Shown here: piece by piece, positions 25,782 through 33,604 of the stretch | Layout: the number at the start of each line of letters is the position of its first letter | How positions within the stretch are numbered: position 1 is the first letter of the stretch | NCBI RefSeq assembly: GCF_035917995.1 | Contig: NZ_CP109131.1 | Coordinates: 4,898,001-4,962,000, forward strand | DNA: 64,000 nucleotides | Source: Streptosporangium sp. NBC_01755 | GTDB taxonomy: Bacteria > Actinomycetota > Actinomycetes > Streptosporangiales > Streptosporangiaceae | Direction: 5' to 3' | The notes under the pieces: generated by a model | Databases searched by the model: none | Seen by the model: the letters and a program-made list of their open reading frames with translations, nothing else | Told to the model about the DNA's origin: nothing | Translations under genes and position numbers: made by a program

Positions 25782-25876
25782 GCCGTCCTCCCTCTTCGAG
25801 GTCAGAACCACTTTATCCGCTCGTTACCGGGCGCCGAATCGTTTTGTTTCCGTTATGGACGTTCCATGCCGGTCTT

Positions 25877-26000
25877 CCCCCTAGACTGGGCACCGGCCAA
25901 CCGGAACGTCGATCAAGCGTAAATGACCGGCGCCCCCCGATCGGCGAGAGGTGGAAGTGGTCCTCTGCCACTCCTGCGACCGTCCTACCCCCTAGACTGG
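25877..26000 (+). promoter_or_regulatory. two copies of a -10-containing 13-mer upstream of ftsE
   Basis: CCCCCTAGACTGG occurs exactly at 25877-25889 and 25988-26000, each holding TAGACT, a plausible actinobacterial -10 hexamer. The second copy lies 17 bases before the ftsE start codon, the first about 128. They may be tandem promoters; -35 elements are not obvious. Confidence 0.45.
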
Positions 26001-26017
26001 CATGCCGTGATGCGCCC

Positions 26018-26707
26018 GTGATCCATTTTGATAATGTCACCAAGGTCTACGCGAACCAGAACCGGCCCGCGCTGGACCACGTCAGCGTCGATGTCGACAA
26101 GGGCGAGTTCGTATTCCTCGTTGGCCCCTCGGGGTCCGGGAAGTCGACCTTTCTCCGCCTGGTCCTGAAGGAGGAGCGCCCCAACTCGGGCGCGATCCAC
26201 GTGGCCGGCAAGGACCTCGCCCGACTGTCCAACTTCAAGGTCCCGCACCTGCGCCGCCGGATCGGCTGTGTCTTCCAGGACTTCCGGCTGCTCCCGAACA
26301 AGAACGTGTATGAGAATGTCGCGTTCGCTCTGGAGGTCATCGGTAAACCCCGGCGTTTCATCCGTAAGGTGGTCCCCGAGGTCGTCGAGCTCGTCGGCCT
26401 TGAGGGCAAGGCACACCGGATGCCCGACGAGTTGTCCGGTGGCGAGCAGCAGCGGGTCGCGATGGCCCGGGCGTTCGTCAACCGGCCGATGATCCTGCTG
26501 GCCGACGAGCCGACCGGAAACATCGACCCCGCGACGAGTATCGGCATCATGAAGGTGCTCGACCGGATCAACCGGACCGGCACCACTGTCGTCATGGCCA
26601 CGCACGACGCGGCCATCGTCGACTCCATGCGCAAGCGGGTGGTGGAACTGGAGGACGGCAAGATCGTCCGTGACCAGTCGCGGGGCGTGTACGGCCAGGC
26701 GTACTGA
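26018..26707 (+). CDS. ftsE: cell-division ABC transporter ATP-binding protein FtsE
   Basis: 229 residues. Walker [10 protein letters not shown], signature [14 protein letters not shown] and Walker [14 protein letters not shown] are intact. FtsE hydrolyses ATP in complex with FtsX and, in mycobacteria, gates the peptidoglycan hydrolase RipC. The GTG start gives the family N-terminus (M)[18 protein letters not shown] and lies just after a TAGACT element, with no clear ribosome site, so the message may have a very short leader. ftsX follows at 31 bases. Confidence 0.95.
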   Translation: MIHFDNVTKVYANQNRPALDHVSVDVDKGEFVFLVGPSGSGKSTFLRLVLKEERPNSGAIHVAGKDLARLSNFKVPHLRRRIGCVFQDFRLLPNKNVYENVAFALEVIGKPRRFIRKVVPEVVELVGLEGKAHRMPDELSGGEQQRVAMARAFVNRPMILLADEPTGNIDPATSIGIMKVLDRINRTGTTVVMATHDAAIVDSMRKRVVELEDGKIVRDQSRGVYGQAY

Positions 26708-26738
26708 CACCAGGACCGGAAAGAGCGACAGGAAGAGC

Positions 26739-27647
26739 ATGCGGGCAAACTTCATCTTCTCCGAGGTCTGGATCGGCCTCCGCCGCAACCTCACGATGAC
26801 CATCGCGGTCATCGTGACCGTGGCGATCGGCATGGCGTTGCTGGGCGTCGGTCTGATGATCAACTCCCAGATCTCCAGCATGAAGGACTTCTGGGCGGAC
26901 AAGGTCGAGGTCTCGGTCTTCCTGTGCAAGAAGAACGACCCCTTCCCGCAGTGCAAGGGCAGCGGCGGAGTCAACGCTCAGGAGCAGGCCGAGCTGAAGG
27001 CGACAGTCGAGGCCATGCCCCAGGTCCAGCAGGTCACCGTGGAGAACGCAGCCGAGGCCTACAAGAACTTCCGGGACCAGAACGCCAACAACACGGTGCT
27101 GCTCTCCGCCATCCAGGTCGAGGACATGCCCGAGTCGCTGCGGGTCAAGCTCAAGGACCCGGAGGCCTACGGGCCGGTGATCGAGGCGCTCAAGGGCGCG
27201 CCTGGGGTCTCCAACGTGGTCAACCAGAAGGAGCTCCTGGAGAAGTTCTTCGGGCTGCTGGAGAAGCTCCGCTGGGCGGCCCTGGTGGTGGCGATCATCC
27301 TGGTCTTCGCGGCCACGCTCCTGATCGGCAACACCGTCAGGCTCTCGGCGTACAACCGCAGGCGCGAGACCGGCATCATGCGCCTGGTGGGCGCCTCCAA
27401 CCTCTACATCCAGCTCCCGTTCGTGATGGAGGGCGTCATCGCCGGCCTGATCGGCGGTGTGCTGGCCGCGATGCTGCTGATCGTCAGCAAGGTCTTCCTC
27501 TTCGACGGGGTGCAGCTCTACCTCTCTCCCAACAGTCAGCTCTCCTGGGAGACGGTCGCCTCGGTGATCAGCGTCACCATGGTCTTCGGCGTGCTCATCT
27601 GTGTGCTGGCCTCCTTCGTCACGCTCCGCCGCTACCTGCGTGTGTGA
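26739..27647 (+). CDS. ftsX: cell-division ABC transporter permease FtsX
   Basis: 302 residues with four predicted membrane helices: one after NLTMTIAVIVTVAIGMALLG, then an extracellular domain of about 120 residues with two Cys (LCKKNDPFPQCKG) likely forming a disulfide, then three helices at the C-terminus. That topology is FtsX. The extracellular domain is the part that contacts murein hydrolases. AGGAAGAGC precedes the ATG. It follows ftsE closely and ends before a strong terminator. Confidence 0.95.
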   Translation: MRANFIFSEVWIGLRRNLTMTIAVIVTVAIGMALLGVGLMINSQISSMKDFWADKVEVSVFLCKKNDPFPQCKGSGGVNAQEQAELKATVEAMPQVQQVTVENAAEAYKNFRDQNANNTVLLSAIQVEDMPESLRVKLKDPEAYGPVIEALKGAPGVSNVVNQKELLEKFFGLLEKLRWAALVVAIILVFAATLLIGNTVRLSAYNRRRETGIMRLVGASNLYIQLPFVMEGVIAGLIGGVLAAMLLIVSKVFLFDGVQLYLSPNSQLSWETVASVISVTMVFGVLICVLASFVTLRRYLRV

Positions 27648-27670
27648 CGCCCCCGCTCCTCCGTGACCGT

Positions 27671-27709
27671 CGCGCGGTGCGCGGGCGCCCGGCGCCCGCG
27701 CACCGCGCG
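27671..27709 (+). terminator. 19-bp perfect inverted repeat after ftsX
   Basis: Arms 27671-27689 and 27691-27709 pair without a mismatch around a single central base (GCGCGGTGCGCGGGC... mirrored). The actual loop would be a few bases. It separates ftsX from smpB and is the strongest hairpin in the window. Confidence 0.85.
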
Positions 27710-27768
27710 CGGCCGAGGCCGCGCTCTCGGGCGCGGTTCGCGGCCCCGGTGACCGGTAGGCTCAACAC

Positions 27769-28236
27769 ATGCCACGTGAGACCGGGCGGAAGGTAATAGC
27801 CCAGAACAAGCGTGCCTGGCACGACTACCACATCGAGGACACCTACGAGGCTGGTCTTGTGCTCCAGGGCACGGAGGTCAAGTCGCTGCGGCTCGGCCGT
27901 GCCTCCCTCCTCGACGGGTACGCCGTCATCAAGGACGGCGAGGCATGGCTGATCAACGTCCACATCCCCGAATACACCATGGGCACCTGGACCAACCACG
28001 CCGCGCGCCGTACCCGCAAGCTCCTGCTGCACCGCAAGGAGATCGACAAGCTGGTCGCCAAGACCAAGGAGGGCGGCCTGACCCTGGTGCCGCTCGCCAT
28101 CTACTTCAAGGACGGCAGGGCCAAGATCGAGATCGGCCTCGCCAAGGGAAAGAAGGACTGGGACAAGCGGCAGACGCTGGCCGAGAACCAGGCCAAGCGG
28201 GAGATGGCACGCGCGCTCAGGCACAGGAACAGATGA
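27769..28236 (+). CDS. smpB: SsrA-binding protein SmpB
   Basis: 155 residues, full length. Typical motifs: [32 protein letters not shown] and the basic C-terminal tail [20 protein letters not shown] that occupies the decoding centre in place of a codon. SmpB delivers tmRNA to stalled ribosomes. It sits between ftsEX and ssrA, with ssrA 2.4 kb downstream, so both partners of trans-translation are in one block. Its stop overlaps the ATG of the next gene (ATGA), implying translational coupling. Confidence 0.97.
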   Translation: MPRETGRKVIAQNKRAWHDYHIEDTYEAGLVLQGTEVKSLRLGRASLLDGYAVIKDGEAWLINVHIPEYTMGTWTNHAARRTRKLLLHRKEIDKLVAKTKEGGLTLVPLAIYFKDGRAKIEIGLAKGKKDWDKRQTLAENQAKREMARALRHRNR

Positions 28237-30122
28237 CCACGAGAGGGAAGGCCGGGCGTGCCGTCTCCGCGGCGCTCGCGCTGGCGGTGACGGCTCCCAT
28301 GCTGTCCGCCTGCTTCGAGGAGCCCTCGGCCCACGAGGCGGTGCGCGACTTCCTGATCGGCTGGCAGACGGGCGACTACGCCGCGGCGGCCAGGCGGACG
28401 GACGGCGACGAGAAGGTGGTCAGCCGGGCACTCCAAGACGCCAAACTCCAGCTCGACGCGGCCTCGTTCCGCTTCAACGTCAAGAGCATGCGGCGCGCCG
28501 CGGACGAGGTCGAGGCCGACTTCGACGCCGAGGTCGACCTGGGGGAGAACAACCCCCTGTGGGAGTACGAGGGCAAGCTCCCGCTCCACCTGGTCGACGG
28601 CCACTGGAAGGTGCGCTGGTCGCCCAGCGTTCTCCACCCCCAGTTGCGCGAAGGTCAGCGGTTCGCGGTGAAGGTCACCCCCGAGGGGCGCCAGCCGATC
28701 CTCGACCGCAACCGCGACCCGCTGCAGGAGAAGGCCGTCCTGCACGTGGCGAGCGTGATTCCGGCCAATCTGAAGAACGACGAGGCGGACAGGCTCTGCC
28801 AGCGGCTCTCCAAGATCACCGGCTTTCCGCATGACCGCCTGCTGAGCCGGATCCGTTCCGCCCAGCCCAACCTCCAGGTACCGCTGGTCACCTTCGGCCG
28901 TGCGAAGTTCGGGCAGCTCCGCGCCCAGCTGGAGGCGATCCCCGGCATCATCCTCACCGAGCAGGAGCAGGCGGTCGCCCCCGCCTCGCCCACCCAGATC
29001 GTCGGCACCGTCACCGCCGTCACCCCCGAGACCGAGCAGCAGCTCGGCGGCCCGCAGCGGGCCGGGGACACGGTCGGCAGGGCCGGTCTGCAGAAGGCGT
29101 ACCAGGAGCACCTGACCGGCTCGACCGACACCCGCGTGATCACTGTCGATCTCAAGACGCTCAAGGTGACCGAGCTCAAGAAGTGGCGGCCCGACCGTGC
29201 CACCTCGCCGGTCCAGACCACGCTCGACCGCGCCCACCAGAAGGCCGCCGACAGCGCTCTGCTGGGCGGGTCCGGCATGCTGGTCGCGGTTCAGGCCTCG
29301 ACCGGCGACATCCTGGCGGTGTCCAGCACCAACGAGTACAACCAGGAGAAGCACGCCCTCGCCGGGAGGTTCCCCGCGGGGACCGCGTTCTCCATCATGT
29401 CCGTCGAGGGCATGCTCAAGGCGCGGATCAGCCCCAGGCAGAAGCTGGCCTGCCCGGCGGACAGGACCGTCGGCGGTGCCGAGTTCCACCAGGAGGGCGC
29501 GCCCATCGGGGGGACGCCGACCCTCCAGGCCAACTTCGCCACCGGCTGTGTGACCGCGCTCGCCGCACTGGCCCGCAGGATCGACGGCTCCGAACTGGCG
29601 GCCGCCGCCGCGAAGTTCGGCATCGGGTCCCCCTGGGCCCTGCCGCTGAAGGGGTTCAGCGGTTCCATGAGGCCGCTCAAGAACGACGCGGCCACGGCGA
29701 AGGCACTCGCCGGGCAGAACGTGCTGGTCAGCCCGCTCTCCATGGCACTGGTCGCCGGGGCCGCCGCCTCGGGCACCTGGCGCCCGCCGGTCCTGGTCAC
29801 CGACCCCCGGACCGCCGACGCCACGACGGAGACCGAGCCCTACAAAGCGCCCGACCCGATCAAGCTGGACGACAAGACCGTCGGCACCCTCCGCGCCTTC
29901 ATGCGCAGTGGCGTGACCGCGGGCTCGGCACGCGCAGCCACGGCCCCCGGCGATCCCGTCCACGGCATCACGGCCGCCGCCTCGCAGAACCGCAAGCCGC
30001 TCGCCTGGTTCGTCGGGTGGCAGGGGGACGTGGCCGTCGCCGTGCTGATGCAGAGCCCCGACCCCACAGCGGGGGCGGCCGCCGCGGGACGGTTCTTCCA
30101 GGGGCTCCACGCCGGTCTGTGA
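28233..30122 (+). CDS. penicillin-binding-protein-like lipoprotein with degenerate transpeptidase motifs
   Basis: 629 residues, overlapping smpB by four bases. A lipobox (MLSACFEE) leads into an NTF2/MecA-N-like domain ([22 protein letters not shown]), a PBP dimerisation-like part, and a transpeptidase fold ([36 protein letters not shown]). All three active-site motifs are changed: SxxK reads TAFS near residue 384, SxN reads GCV near 437, and KTG reads ITA near 577. By family knowledge it should not acylate with penicillin or cross-link peptidoglycan. It may be a structural partner in wall synthesis. The fold is intact and the frame clean, so it is not a decaying pseudogene. Confidence 0.85.
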   Translation: MTTRGKAGRAVSAALALAVTAPMLSACFEEPSAHEAVRDFLIGWQTGDYAAAARRTDGDEKVVSRALQDAKLQLDAASFRFNVKSMRRAADEVEADFDAEVDLGENNPLWEYEGKLPLHLVDGHWKVRWSPSVLHPQLREGQRFAVKVTPEGRQPILDRNRDPLQEKAVLHVASVIPANLKNDEADRLCQRLSKITGFPHDRLLSRIRSAQPNLQVPLVTFGRAKFGQLRAQLEAIPGIILTEQEQAVAPASPTQIVGTVTAVTPETEQQLGGPQRAGDTVGRAGLQKAYQEHLTGSTDTRVITVDLKTLKVTELKKWRPDRATSPVQTTLDRAHQKAADSALLGGSGMLVAVQASTGDILAVSSTNEYNQEKHALAGRFPAGTAFSIMSVEGMLKARISPRQKLACPADRTVGGAEFHQEGAPIGGTPTLQANFATGCVTALAALARRIDGSELAAAAAKFGIGSPWALPLKGFSGSMRPLKNDAATAKALAGQNVLVSPLSMALVAGAAASGTWRPPVLVTDPRTADATTETEPYKAPDPIKLDDKTVGTLRAFMRSGVTAGSARAATAPGDPVHGITAAASQNRKPLAWFVGWQGDVAVAVLMQSPDPTAGAAAAGRFFQGLHAGL

Positions 30123-30346
30123 CCTCCCGGAATATTCTTTTCACCCTGAGCAACCATGGGGTGCCTCGTTTGCGTCCTTCTAAGTGACCGAGCACTGCTT
30201 GGGGGGTTGCAGGCTCGGTCGCTGTGATGAGATCAGGGCCTCATCTCGGGGGAGGCCCTGCCGTCAGGACCGGCTCGACCCTGCCGGTCGACCCCGGGGG
30301 CGCTCGCGATTCGCGGACGTCCCCGGGGTTTCGGCGTTCCCAGGCC

Positions 30347-30458
30347 GTTGAGCCCACACCTCGTTGAGCCCACACCTCGTTGAGCCTGCGCCCCGCTGGG
30401 CCTGCGCCCCGCTGGGCCCGCGCCCTGTCGAGTCCCCACCCCGTTGAGCCCGCACCGC
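30347..30458. repeat. seven tandem 16-bp repeats upstream of ssrA
   Basis: Seven head-to-tail units of exactly 16 bases; the first two are gttgagcccacacctc and the later ones drift (gctgggcctgcgcccc and so on). The block lies in the 468-base gap between the PBP-like gene and ssrA. The rest of the gap holds a GC-rich stretch at 30230-30340 and an AT-richer promoter zone at about 30510-30590 (TTGTAACGGGTATCTTC, then TTGAAAATTCAA). No coding sequence is evident. Confidence 0.85.
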
Positions 30459-30590
30459 CTCGTACGGTGCCTTCGCCACCTCGCCCGGCGCGTCGGGCGG
30501 GAATTCGATTGGCGTTACCTCTGTTGTAACGGGTATCTTCGGATAGCTCGCCCCCTTGGGGACGGGTTGAAAATTCAACAGGGGGTGACT

Positions 30591-30962
30591 GGTTTCGACT
30601 TTGGCTTTGCAAGCCAGGTGAAGCGGGTCGAGGACTGCGGACATAACCTCGTTAACACTGTGACCGCGACCAACAAGTGCCAATAAGACGCACTCCGAAG
30701 TCAGCCAGGGCAACCTGGCACTCGCCGCCTAAGCAGCGAGTGACTTCTGCCGGCCCGGGAGCGCCTCCGGCCCGGATCCGGCATCGCTAGGAGGCTCAAC
30801 CGATCGACCCGGCCACGGGGAAGATCGGGAAATCTTACAGTGGCTGAGCCCGTCGGCGACTTGCCTGCGTGATTGCCGGGGCTGAGAAAAGCACAGCAGG
30901 CTCCACCCGGAGAAGCCCTGTCTTGAAGTTGAAGGACGCGGGTTCGATTCCCGCCACCTCCA
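30591..30962 (+). ncRNA. ssrA: tmRNA (transfer-messenger RNA)
   Basis: The 5' end GGGGGTGACTGGTTTCGACT and 3' end GACGCGGGTTCGATTCCCGC plus CACCTCC form the tRNA-like acceptor (7 pairs with one G-U) and T arm. The discriminator is A at 30962; the next bases are CCC, so the CCA end is not fully encoded. The resume codon is GCC at 30679 and the tag reads ANKTHSEVSQGNLALAA, ending at TAA 30730-30732; the LAA-type ending is the protease signal. The pseudoknot region follows (GGCCCGGGAGCGCCTCCGGCCC). Together with SmpB it rescues stalled ribosomes. Confidence 0.96.
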
Positions 30963-30967
30963 CCCCC

Positions 30968-31045
30968 GTCCCGCACGCCTGGCGTGCGGGACAGATCGCC
31001 GAAGGGCGGTCAGGTCGGCTCCACCGCCGTCCTGACCGCCCTTCG
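30968..31045 (+). terminator. double hairpin terminator after tmRNA
   Basis: Hairpin one: GTCCCGCACGC (30968-30978) with GCGTGCGGGAC (30982-30992), 3-base loop. Hairpin two: CGAAGGGCGGTCAGG (31000-31014) with its perfect 15-base complement at 31031-31045, 16-base loop, followed by TTCG. Both are free of mismatches. Confidence 0.85.
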
Positions 31046-31171
31046 TTCGTGTGCGTGGATCCCCGGTGTGTCGTGCGGGTCATCCGCTGCCGCGGCCGGT
31101 CGCAGGAGGCTCGCCGGACCTCTCCGCCCGGAGCGGCCGCCCTTCGGCGTGTGGCCGCGCTCCTCGTACAC

Positions 31172-31537
31172 CTAGATGGTGAGCGAGCTTTCGATGCGCC
31201 GGAGGTGGTGCCTGGCCAGGGCCAGATTGGCACGGTCCCGGTCGAGCACCAGGTAGAGGAAGGTGTGGCCGCCGCTGTCGGCCAGGAGCCTGATGATGTG
31301 ATACTGCCTGGCCAGCGTTATGAGGATGTCCTCCACCGAGTCGTTGACGTTCAGCGCAGCCATGGTCCGGACCTTGGCGCGGACGACCTCGGTGTTGCCC
31401 GCCGCCGCCACCTCCAGGTCCAGGTCGCGACTTCCTCCGATCGTGCCGAGGCACATGCCGCTTTCGTAGTCGACCAGTGCCGCACCGACCGAACCGTCGA
31501 TCGTCATGGCTTCCTTGAGGGCGGTTTCGATGTTCAT
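31172..31537 (-). CDS. roadblock/LC7-like protein
   Basis: 121 residues, MNIETALKEAMTIDGSVGAALVDYESGMCLG: a helix, a strand and the GAALVDYESG turn that resemble the roadblock/LC7 (MglB-type) fold, followed by a long helix (EVVRAKVRTMAALN) and a final hairpin (GHTFLYLVLDRDRANLALARHHLR). Such proteins act as dimeric platforms or GTPase-activating partners of Ras-like GTPases. No GTPase gene is nearby. A second roadblock gene and a DUF4388 gene lie on the opposite strand 0.5-1.9 kb away, suggesting one functional set. Confidence 0.7.
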   Translation of the reverse strand: MNIETALKEAMTIDGSVGAALVDYESGMCLGTIGGSRDLDLEVAAAGNTEVVRAKVRTMAALNVNDSVEDILITLARQYHIIRLLADSGGHTFLYLVLDRDRANLALARHHLRRIESSLTI

Positions 31538-32016
31538 GAGCTTCTTTCCCCCCGGGGGACCGGTACGGGCCTTGACGCCTCGTAGTACGGAGGTATCGCA
31601 TATACAGGCGAGGTCATTTGTGACTGTAGATACGTAAAGTACACTTACCTACTACTGTTAGTGAAATGCAGTAGGGTGTAGTGCCGGATGCCCGGTTCAT
31701 TCGGGGAGATACCTGGAGCTCCATCCCACGGCCGAGGGCATGACCTGTCCCGTCCGCGGAGTGGGAGGTCCGCCGTGCCCGGACGCCTCCCGGCTCGCCA
31801 GGGGCGTGTGCGGCGGCATCTTTTCCCGGCTGGGCGCGCCCGCCAGGGGTAGATGGAGGAAACACAGTGGTGAAGGCCGACCCGCATTCCGTACGTGAAC
31901 GGCTCGGCCGCCGCGAGCGGAACCAGAGGTGACTTCGTGCCGTCATCGGCCGTGACTCAGCCGAATCCGCCCCGCGGGGCGGTGGACCGTTCCCTGCCAC
32001 GGCGCGGGATGGCGGC
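31538..32016. other. 479-base divergent regulatory region between roadblock and DUF4388 genes
   Basis: An AT-rich segment at about 31600-31690 (GTAGATACGTAAAGTACAC and TACTACTG...CAGTAGGG, an imperfect inverted repeat) contrasts with the surrounding GC-rich DNA and probably holds the divergent promoters. To its right are two very short, translationally coupled frames with ribosome-site-like leaders (about 31870-31932 after GGAGGAAACACA, and 31937-32020 after GAGGTGACTTC); the second ends inside the DUF4388 start (GTGA). They may be leader peptides but could be chance. Confidence 0.4.
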
Positions 32017-32931
32017 GTGACCACCGGGGAGCCGGAGGTCCTGGGGGAGATCGGGACGTTTCTGCTCCGGTTCTCCCGGGAGGAATTCTCCGGCGTGCTC
32101 CGCGTTGAGGGCGGCCCCGGAGGGACCCTGTGGATCAGGAACGGCCTGGTGGTGGCCGCCGCGACACCGGCCGCACCCGGCCCGGAGTCGCTGCTGCTGA
32201 GGTCGGGCCGGGTGTCGGAGAAGGAGTGGACCGACGCGTACGCGGCCGGTGCCCCCTCCGACCGGCTGGCCGCGGAACTCGCCGGGCGCGGCGTCGTCGG
32301 CGAGGCGGGCCTGGAGGCGGTGTGCATGGCCGCGCTCTTCGACGCGGTGTTCGCGATGACCCTCTACGGCGTCGAGTCGTGCGTCGCCGAACCGGCCGGG
32401 CCCGGCGGCCCCCTGCCGCTGCTGCCCGTCCTGCCGGGCGTCGGGCCCGAGCGGCTCGCGCGGGAGACAGCCCGCCGGATGGAGCACGTGGCGGCCTGGC
32501 GCCGGCTCGACCTGTCCATGCGGGTCAGGCCCGTGCCCCCGGCCGTCCCCGTTCCCACGATGCTCGGTTCCGACCGCACCCGCCGTGCCGTCCTGGAACG
32601 GGCGAACGGCCGCAGGACACCGCGCGACATCGCCTTCGTGCTGGGCAAGGGCCTGTTCGCGGTGATGAGCGAGATCGCCAGGATGGTCGAGGAAGGAGCG
32701 CTCGACCTCGACGGCTCCGGGGCCGCGCCGAGCGGAGCCGCGCTCGTCCCCGAGCCCGGCGGAAAGGACGAGGACCCGGCTGCCCGGCTGCCCCGCCGCC
32801 GCCCGGGTACCAGCAGGATCAACGAAGTGCTGGCCCCCGTAGGGGGAGGCCCGGCCCCGCCCCGGCCTCTTCTCGCCCTCAGGTCCCTGCCCCCGCAGGA
32901 GACGGGCGACCCCGGCCCCGAGGGGGGATGA
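32017..32931 (+). CDS. DUF4388-domain protein
   Basis: 304 residues. The N-terminal 100 residues have the DUF4388 pattern: LGEIGTFLLRFSREEFSGVLRVEGGPGGTLW, then a strand (IRNGLVVAAATP) and helices. A middle region has a DNA-binding-like helical bundle (RTRRAVLERANGRRTPRDIAF), and the last 70 residues are Pro/Gly-rich and probably disordered. DUF4388 proteins are found with response regulators and roadblock proteins in signalling sets. A GTG start overlaps a short upstream frame. A roadblock gene follows at 153 bases. Confidence 0.65.
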   Translation: MTTGEPEVLGEIGTFLLRFSREEFSGVLRVEGGPGGTLWIRNGLVVAAATPAAPGPESLLLRSGRVSEKEWTDAYAAGAPSDRLAAELAGRGVVGEAGLEAVCMAALFDAVFAMTLYGVESCVAEPAGPGGPLPLLPVLPGVGPERLARETARRMEHVAAWRRLDLSMRVRPVPPAVPVPTMLGSDRTRRAVLERANGRRTPRDIAFVLGKGLFAVMSEIARMVEEGALDLDGSGAAPSGAALVPEPGGKDEDPAARLPRRRPGTSRINEVLAPVGGGPAPPRPLLALRSLPPQETGDPGPEGG

Positions 32932-33084
32932 GATCATGGACCCGCTCGGCGGCAGGGTGGCGGCAGGCCGTGAACGGCCGCCGCACAGGCTGCGCCTGCT
33001 CAGATTTCCGAGAACATCGAGTGGCACCGCGCCGCTTTCGCACCCCATGGCTGAGTCCCGGGGTTTTCACGCTGGAGGTATTTG

Positions 33085-33453
33085 ATGAGCAAGCAGGCGG
33101 TGCTCGCCGAGCTGAAGATCCTGCGTGAGCAGGTGACCGGCGTGCTGGAGACGGCCGTCGCGTCGGTGGACGGACTGCTCGTCGCGGCCGACAGCGAGGG
33201 CTCGCGGCCCGAGGTGCTGGCCGCACTGGCCGCCGCCACGCTGGGGCTGGGTAAACGCACGGGCTACGAGGTGGGCATGGGGGAGCTTCGTGAGGTGGTG
33301 ACCCGCTGCCGCGGCGGATACATCGTCGTCTACGCCGTCCGCCAGGAGGCGCTGCTCGTCGTGCTCGCCGACGAGGGGCTGGACGTCTCCCGGTTGCACG
33401 TGGAGTCCCGGCCCACGGTGGAGCGGCTGGGCAAGCTGCTCACCGGAGCCTGA
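33085..33453 (+). CDS. roadblock/LC7-domain protein
   Basis: 122 residues. LKILREQVTGVLETAVASVDGLLVAADSEG is the typical actinobacterial roadblock start, followed by the ALAAATLGLGKRTGYEVGMGELREV helix and the hairpin GGYIVVYAVRQEALLVVLADEGLDVSRLH. GGAGG seven bases before the ATG at 33085 sets the start (a TTG one codon earlier is less likely). It is more canonical than the roadblock protein on the minus strand. In conservons, roadblock proteins pair with a Ras-like GTPase and DUF742; neither is in this window, so this is a GTPase-free variant. Confidence 0.8.
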   Translation: MSKQAVLAELKILREQVTGVLETAVASVDGLLVAADSEGSRPEVLAALAAATLGLGKRTGYEVGMGELREVVTRCRGGYIVVYAVRQEALLVVLADEGLDVSRLHVESRPTVERLGKLLTGA

Positions 33454-33604
33454 CCGGGGGCCGGCGGGTTACCGGTGTTCGAGGGACCACCGGTCAGGGG
33501 CGGTGTGCGGCGCGGGGTGGGCGAAACAGGGGGAGACAGGGGGAGACAGGGCGGGCCCCGGCCGTCGGCGCGAGGCGGGTTCGCCGGTGGTGATCCGGCT
33601 GCGT

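Noticed and set aside
30869-31585. 238-codon plus-strand frame starting within tmRNA
   Set aside because: Its first part is the 3' end of tmRNA and its double terminator, and the rest is antisense to the roadblock gene.
32130-33128. 332-codon plus-strand frame overlapping the DUF4388 gene
   Set aside because: Arg/Gly/Pro-rich shadow of the true frame, which has DUF4388 features.
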